Assembly: GCF_900107585.1 (NCBI RefSeq)
Contig: NZ_FNQM01000004.1
Location: 1 to 64,000 of the forward strand
Origin: Rubrimonas cliftonensis
GTDB taxonomy: Bacteria; Pseudomonadota; Alphaproteobacteria; Rhodobacterales; Rhodobacteraceae
DNA length: 64,000 nucleotides
Direction: 5' to 3'
Part shown: piece by piece, positions 59,974-64,000 of the stretch
How positions within the stretch are numbered: the first letter of the stretch is position 1
Layout: every line of letters begins with the position of its first letter
Notes under the pieces: model-generated
Seen by the model: only the letters and a program-made list of their open reading frames with translations
Told to the model about the DNA's origin: nothing
Databases searched by the model: none
Made by a program: the position numbers and the translations under genes

Positions 59974-60228
59974 TTAATCTCTGTGCCAAGAATTTCCATC
60001 TGAGCCATTTATGCTTATCGCTTTTCCAGAGGTTACTTCAACATTGGCAATCATCTGATGCCAATCAAGAAACATAATTTGACTGTTTGAAATTATACCT
60101 ACCCGAGATGGCTCGTTGCACTCATTTCGAGCAGTCAAGAAGGGGCCTTCCATTGAGAATCGTGGCGTATATGCTTTATTCGAGCGACAGCCACCTCTAA
60201 CTATTAGGACTCTTGGGTAATCGCCCAA
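59974..60228 (-). CDS. Orphan small protein in AT-rich islet
   Basis: An 84-residue frame starting at TTG (60228), 14 bases after the stop of the upstream islet gene. It contains RVLIVRGGCRSNKAYTPRF and SNSQIMFLDWHQ with two Cys residues, a protein-like composition. The frame is open a little further upstream, so the start is uncertain. No family is recognised. It may be co-transcribed with the exported protein gene at 60243-60602. Confidence 0.45.
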   Translation of the reverse strand: MGDYPRVLIVRGGCRSNKAYTPRFSMEGPFLTARNECNEPSRVGIISNSQIMFLDWHQMIANVEVTSGKAISINGSDGNSWHRD

Positions 60229-60242
60229 TAGAGATGGGACAC

Positions 60243-60602
60243 TTAAGTTGTTATTGTTTCAGCTAACTTAAAATTTAGCATTCTCTGCCAAACTAGTGGA
60301 ATACAACTCTGGCGTTCGCGATAGGATTCAAGAAATTCATCAGTGTCGAAGCCTTTTTGATCAATGCTTTGGATTTCTGCAGCGCCACCGAGCGTTAATT
60401 CCTTGAGCCAACCCCAGAAATTAGTCGACAACTCTGCTTTTGCTGCAAGAGAAGTCTCAGACCTAGAATATTCTGCAGCAAAATTGCCACATTCTATTTC
60501 AATTTGCTTTGTAATGTCGTCAAGGTTGACCGCGCCGTTGTGTTGGCCCGCCGCTTGAAACGGTAAGAACGATAATATAACCGGCACCCAGTACAGCTTC
60601 AT
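60243..60602 (-). CDS. Orphan exported protein in AT-rich islet
   Basis: A 119-residue protein with a signal peptide (MKLYWVPVILSFLPFQAAGQ) and a helical mature part: NLDDITKQIEIECGNFAAEY, then AELSTNFWGWLKEL, ending in LNFKLAETITT. Two Cys residues could form a disulfide. GGGAG lies 9 bases upstream of ATG at 60602. Codon use is A/T-rich unlike all neighbours. No homologous family is recognised; it would act in the periplasm or outside the cell. Confidence 0.65.
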   Translation of the reverse strand: MKLYWVPVILSFLPFQAAGQHNGAVNLDDITKQIEIECGNFAAEYSRSETSLAAKAELSTNFWGWLKELTLGGAAEIQSIDQKGFDTDEFLESYRERQSCIPLVWQRMLNFKLAETITT

Positions 60603-60715
60603 TTTGCATTCTCCCGAGCTCAATCCAGACTCAAGGTTAACTGAACTCGGCTGCAATTAATAGTTAATTTATCAAGTAAAGAAATTGGCATAATGATGTG
60701 CCTTGATTGGTTATC

Positions 60716-61276
60716 TTAGAATTTGGCCAACTCCCGCTCCAGCGCCGCCAGCCTCAGCGCCACCAGATCGGGGTGGGTGCGGATGATGCGGTAGCGGCCT
60801 CGGCCGGTCTTGGCGACGAGGCCCTGCGCGGCGAGGCGCTGCAGCACCTGCGCGGCGTAGGTGCGCTTCATCGCGAAGCCGCGGTCGAGGACGTGGTCCT
60901 GCGCGTCGGCCACAGCGATGACGCGCCGCTCCCAGTTCGCCAGAAGCTCCATGATCGCGGCGAGCGGCGCCTCGGCGCGGGCGGCCATCGGCGCGCGCTC
61001 GCCTCGGCGGGCGGCGAGGAGGCGGCGGCGCAGCGCGTCGGCCTGCGGCTTCGGCAGGGCGGGGGCGAGGCTCTCCAGCGCGGCCTCGAGGCGGTGGCGG
61101 GCGAGTTCGGCGGCCTCGGCCTGCCGCTTCAGGCGGGCGATGCGCGCCGTCTCCTCCTCGACCTGCGCGAGCATCAGCTCGGCGCTCTCCGAGATGCGGG
61201 CGGCGGCGTCGGGGGCGGCGGCGTCGGGGGCGGTCGGGGCGGATGCGACTGGCGGGGACTGCGTGCTCGCGGCCAT
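60716..61276 (-). CDS. Unknown protein with coiled coil and winged-helix-like C-terminus
   Basis: A 186-residue protein. Residues about 30-75 form a predicted coiled coil (MLAQVEEETARIARLKRQ). The C-terminal third, MKRTYAAQVLQRLAAQGLVAKT then GRGRYRII, looks like a winged-helix DNA-binding unit. The N-terminus is Ala/Pro-rich. GGAGAAAG precedes ATG at 61276. The function is unknown; a regulatory role is only suggested by the fold. Confidence 0.65.
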   Translation of the reverse strand: MAASTQSPPVASAPTAPDAAAPDAAARISESAELMLAQVEEETARIARLKRQAEAAELARHRLEAALESLAPALPKPQADALRRRLLAARRGERAPMAARAEAPLAAIMELLANWERRVIAVADAQDHVLDRGFAMKRTYAAQVLQRLAAQGLVAKTGRGRYRIIRTHPDLVALRLAALERELAKF

Positions 61277-61595
61277 GGGCGCTTTCTCCAACGACTGTGT
61301 TCGGGAATGGGCGACTCTGAAATCGGCCGGCAGAGTACAGGCGCGGCCTCAAGAAGCGGTGAGCGGCGCGAAAGGCGGCGGGCGGGCGAGGACGGCGGCC
61401 CCGGCGACCCGGCGCAGGGCGCTGGCGGGGCGGGCTGATCCCGCGCGCGGCGGGGCGAGGACAGCGCGCATCGGTCCGCCCCCGATAACGGCCGGTTTCG
61501 GCCGCTTTCGGGCATGGAGGGGGCCGCGCGACGCGCGCGGGACGGGCGGATGGTCGGACTGTTCCCGCCAGGCGGGCCGATCTAGGGTCGCGGCC
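61277..61595. other. Divergent intergenic region
   Basis: 319 bases between two divergent genes. It is extremely GC-rich with no open frame of interest. A compact palindrome CCCGCC-A-GGCGGG at 61564-61576 lies 20 bases before the ornithine-cyclodeaminase-family start and could be an operator or leader hairpin. Confidence 0.4.
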
Positions 61596-62555
61596 ATGCG
61601 CATCATCTCCGCCCAAGAGGTCGCCGCGGCGACGCCCTATCCCGCCCTGATCGACGCGCTGTCGGCGGCCTTCGCCGAGCCCGGCGCGGTGGAGGCGCCG
61701 CCGCGCGCGCATCACGCCATGGCCGTGACGGGCCGGGCGGAGCGGACGCTGCTGCTGATGCCGGCCTGGGACCGCGACGGGCTGACGGTGGTGAAGCTGG
61801 TGACGGTGGCGCCGGACAACGGCGAACGCGGCCTGCCTGCGGTGCAGGGGGCGGTGCTGGTCGGCGACGCGGAGACCGGGGCCTGGCGGCTGGCGCTCGA
61901 CGGCGGCGAGCTGACGGCGCGGCGCACGGCGGCGGCCTCGGCGCTGGCGGCGCGCTGGCTGGCGCGGGAGGATGCGTCGCGGCTGTTCATGGTGGGGACC
62001 GGGCGGCTCTCGACCGCGCTGATCGAGGCCCACGCGGCGGCGCTGCCGCTCAGCGAGGTGCGGGTGTGGGGGCGGCGGCCCGAGGCGGTCTCGCGCGTGG
62101 TGGAGTGGGCCCGCGCGCGGGGGTTCGACGCCGCGCCGGCGGCGCTGGAGGCGGGCGCGGGCTGGGCCGACGTGATCTCCTGCGCGACGCTGTCGCAGGC
62201 GCCGCTGATCGAGGGCGCGTGGCTGCGGCCGGGCGCGCATCTCGATCTCGTCGGCGCGTTCCGGCCCACGATGCGGGAGACGGACGGCGCCGCGGTGGCG
62301 CGCGCCTCGGTGTTCGTGGACACCATGGCCGGCGCGCGGGGCGAGGCGGGAGACCTGCTGCAGGCGGCGGCGGAGGGCGCCTTCGACTACGCCGACGTGC
62401 GGGCGGACCTCGCGGCGCTGTGCTCGGGCGGGCATGGCGGGCGGGCCTCGGCCGACGAGATCACGCTCTTCAAGTCGGTCGGCGCGTCGCTGGAGGATTT
62501 CGCCGCGGCGCGGCTGGCCGCCATGCGGCTGGCGGCGACGCGGCTGGCGGAGTGA
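61596..62555 (+). CDS. Ornithine cyclodeaminase/mu-crystallin family protein
   Basis: A 319-residue NAD(P)-binding enzyme of the OCD/mu-crystallin family. VVKLVTVAPDNGERGLPAVQG is the substrate-site strand, FMVGTGRLSTALIEAHAAA the Rossmann loop (the usual GxGxQA is GTGRLS), and HLDLVGAFRPTMRE the conserved end segment. The family includes ornithine cyclodeaminase, L-alanine dehydrogenase and ketimine reductases; a specific reaction cannot be given. It overlaps the VanZ-like gene by GTGA. Confidence 0.9.
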   Translation: MRIISAQEVAAATPYPALIDALSAAFAEPGAVEAPPRAHHAMAVTGRAERTLLLMPAWDRDGLTVVKLVTVAPDNGERGLPAVQGAVLVGDAETGAWRLALDGGELTARRTAAASALAARWLAREDASRLFMVGTGRLSTALIEAHAAALPLSEVRVWGRRPEAVSRVVEWARARGFDAAPAALEAGAGWADVISCATLSQAPLIEGAWLRPGAHLDLVGAFRPTMRETDGAAVARASVFVDTMAGARGEAGDLLQAAAEGAFDYADVRADLAALCSGGHGGRASADEITLFKSVGASLEDFAAARLAAMRLAATRLAE

Positions 62556-62983
62556 GCGCTGCGGGGCGCATGGGGGGGCGCGCCGTCGCGCTGGCGGTCG
62601 TGGCGCTGGCGGCGTGGCTGAGCCTGACGCCCAAGCCGCCGTCGCTGCCCGGCGCGCCGGCGGGGACGGACCTGCTGGTGCATCTCGTCATGCATGGCGG
62701 CGCGGCGTTCTGCCTGCTGCGCGGCTGGGCGGGGGCGCTGCCGGCGGCGCTGGCGCTGGCCTTCGCGCTCGAGGGCGGGCAGGCGCTGGTTCCGGGGCGG
62801 CACGTCTTTTCCGGCGATCTCGCGATGAACCTCTCAGGCGTCGCGCTGGGGGCGATCGCCTCCGGGATGCTTGATCGCGGGCTGTTCGACGGGCTGCTCG
62901 CCCGGCGCCGGGCGCAGGCCGTAGGGGGCGACGAGCGCCCAGACATGGGGCGGGACCATGCGCTTCATCCGCCGGGGCGCTGA
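62552..62983 (+). CDS. VanZ-like membrane protein
   Basis: A 143-residue protein with about four hydrophobic segments. TDLLVHLVMHGGAAFCLL, ALEGGQALVPGR and FSGDLAMNLSGVALGA are the VanZ-type pattern of charged residues in membrane helices. The function of the family outside teicoplanin resistance is unknown. GTG start at 62552 overlaps the upstream stop. Its last 150 bases overlap the 3' end of the convergent FrhB/BciB gene. Confidence 0.82.
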   Translation: MSAAGRMGGRAVALAVVALAAWLSLTPKPPSLPGAPAGTDLLVHLVMHGGAAFCLLRGWAGALPAALALAFALEGGQALVPGRHVFSGDLAMNLSGVALGAIASGMLDRGLFDGLLARRRAQAVGGDERPDMGRDHALHPPGR

Positions 62984-64000
62984 GCGGCGCAGGTGCAGCA
63001 CGGTCTCGACGGCCTTCATCTCAAGCCGCGCGCGGGCGAACTCCAGGCCGCGGGGCCCGATGCGGGGCATGAGCCAGCCGACGAGGGGGCGCAGCCAGTT
63101 CGGCATGCCCCTGAGCGGCAGGCCCCCGGCGGCGCGCTCGGTGTTCTTCAGGAAGCCCTTCACGGCGCCGGCGCGGCGGCCCTTCGAGCCGCAGGGCGCG
63201 CTTTCGAACTCCGCGCCCAGCAGGTCGAGCATCGCCTGGCCGCGCGGGTTGCGGGCGATCACCCATTGCCGGCCCTCGCCGCCCATGTAGCCCACCGTGA
63301 CGTCCGCCAGCACGTTGGCGTAGTCGACGCAGGTGCGGCAGGTCAGCGGGAAGAAGTCGGCCGGCAGCTTCGAGATCGGCAGCTTCAGGAACGGGATCAG
63401 GCGGGTGCGGCCGTCGTCGTGGCGGATCTCCACGCGGTAGTCGGCGCGGAATTCGAGGTAGCTGATCGTCTCCGGCCGGTCGTCGAGCAGGTCGAGGAAG
63501 CGGTGGAACTTCTCGGTTGTGGTGTTGTCCGAACAGGGCGTGCCGATGACGTAGAGCTTCTCGAGGCCAAGCTCCGCCTCCAGCCGCCGCAGCGCGTGGG
63601 TCTGGCAGGGGATGGCGATGACGGCGAGACGGCGGAAGCCGCGGGCGAGCGCGGGCTCCAGCAGCGCCAGCGTCGGCGCATAGCCCATCCGCATGCCCCG
63701 CGCGCCGGCCATGGCGGCGGGGTCGGTGACGATGACGGGCAGCGGACGCCAGCGGTCCTCGGGGTGCGGCGCGACGGTCAGCACGGCGTCGACCTCGCCG
63801 GTCTCCAGCAGGCGCTCGGCGATGCGGGTGGTCAGGCCGGTCCATTGCGCGCCCTCGGCGGGCGGCGCGAGGCGGGCGCGGCGCATGGCCAGGAAGGGGC
63901 CGAAATGCATCTCGTCAGGCCGCGCGGGGTCTCGCGCCCGGCCGTGGACCTGGCGCTCCATCGCGGCGTAGTCGGGCGCGATGAACTGGCAGGCGCGGCC
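62834..64000 (-). CDS. FrhB-family Fe-S flavoprotein reductase, BciB/HCAR-like (5' truncated)
   Basis: At least 388 residues; the frame is open to base 64000 through GRACQFIAPDYAAMERQ, so the N-terminal ferredoxin-like part is outside the window. Conserved segments are RGMRMGYAPTLALLEPAL, AIPCQTHALRRL, IGTPCSDNTTTEKFHRFL, and CRTCVDYANVLADVTVGYMG, with Cys pairs for Fe-S clusters. These match coenzyme F420 hydrogenase beta-subunit-like reductases, of which BciB (8-vinyl reductase of chlorophyll synthesis) and 7-hydroxymethyl chlorophyll a reductase are known members. Phototrophy cannot be concluded from one gene. Confidence 0.88.
   Translation of the reverse strand, partial: GRACQFIAPDYAAMERQVHGRARDPARPDEMHFGPFLAMRRARLAPPAEGAQWTGLTTRIAERLLETGEVDAVLTVAPHPEDRWRPLPVIVTDPAAMAGARGMRMGYAPTLALLEPALARGFRRLAVIAIPCQTHALRRLEAELGLEKLYVIGTPCSDNTTTEKFHRFLDLLDDRPETISYLEFRADYRVEIRHDDGRTRLIPFLKLPISKLPADFFPLTCRTCVDYANVLADVTVGYMGGEGRQWVIARNPRGQAMLDLLGAEFESAPCGSKGRRAGAVKGFLKNTERAAGGLPLRGMPNWLRPLVGWLMPRIGPRGLEFARARLEMKAVETVLHLRRSAPRRMKRMVPPHVWALVAPYGLRPAPGEQPVEQPAIKHPGGDRPQRDA

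Larger units (their letters stand above)
59907..60715. other. AT-rich islet of probable foreign origin
   Basis: Base composition falls sharply here, to a visibly AT-rich stretch of about 0.8 kb, between GC-rich queF and the GC-rich gene at 60716. It holds two small genes on the minus strand with A/T-rich codon use. No transposase, tRNA or flanking repeat is seen. Recent acquisition is inferred from composition alone. Confidence 0.7.

Noticed and set aside
1-64000. CRISPR arrays, insertion sequences or rRNA genes
   Set aside because: No regularly spaced repeats, transposase-like proteins or rRNA sequence were seen anywhere in the window.

Overview
This 64 kb window of very GC-rich DNA (roughly 70% by eye) looks like a chromosomal stretch of an alphaproteobacterium, most likely of the Rhodobacterales. 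The lineage call rests on several genes: the cell-cycle regulator TrcR (DUF1013), the split three-gene transhydrogenase (pntAA, pntAB, pntB) preceded by a tiny aa3-oxidase subunit IV gene, DUF2842, COQ9, a gatB-DUF4177-DUF4389 cluster, a heterotetrameric sarcosine oxidase with a divergent GlxA-type regulator, and a protein with a VPLPA-CTERM sorting tail. No genus can be assigned from the sequence alone.

Layout. 1-1618 is the right end of an integrated element: a P4-type tyrosine integrase beside tRNA-Ser(GGA), with the body of the element off the left edge. 1619-10836 holds housekeeping genes (tRNA-Ser(UGA), ychF, marC) and a tightly coupled four-gene operon running from 9627 down to 6067 (unknown protein, two small glycosyltransferases, TrkH). 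10837-17289 carries RNase T2, trcR, an MFS/SDR pair, a quinone reductase-like flavoprotein, a membrane-tethered CBS protein and purC. 17406-23735 is soxBDAG with its divergent regulator. 23832-28823 has small envelope proteins, gatB, a cold-shock protein, COQ9, rpsU and a PPP-type phosphatase.

28796-39700 is a divergent catabolic locus. A five-gene Dpp/Opp-type ABC importer runs leftward. A six-gene operon runs rightward: MarR regulator, creatininase-family hydrolase, ketopantoate-reductase-like protein, SDR, M20 peptidase, EamA exporter. The shared 140 bp control region contains two matching palindromes that bracket two face-to-face promoters. This is the best candidate in the window for an undescribed pathway: import of a peptide- or amide-like compound, two hydrolytic and two redox steps, and possible efflux of a product.

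39714-57440 contains glgP with a spermidine-synthase-like partner, the VPLPA-CTERM esterase/phytase-like protein, exoD, a cyanide-insensitive bd-type quinol oxidase (cydA, cydB and a 34-residue DUF2474 subunit), thiamine diphosphokinase, and an overlapping five-gene chain (KSI-like, GNAT, DegP-like protease, rarA, BLUF photoreceptor) in which rarA appears to begin at CTG. It ends with the transhydrogenase operon and a strong terminator. 57454-64000 holds a DsrE protein, leuC, queF, an AT-rich islet with two orphan small genes, a winged-helix-like protein, an ornithine-cyclodeaminase-family enzyme, a VanZ-like protein, and a 5'-truncated FrhB/BciB-family reductase cut by the right edge.

A recurrent architectural trait is gene coupling through 4-base NTGA overlaps, seen with ATG, GTG, TTG and apparently CTG as the overlapping start codon. 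Several convergent pairs also overlap over long distances at their 3' ends.
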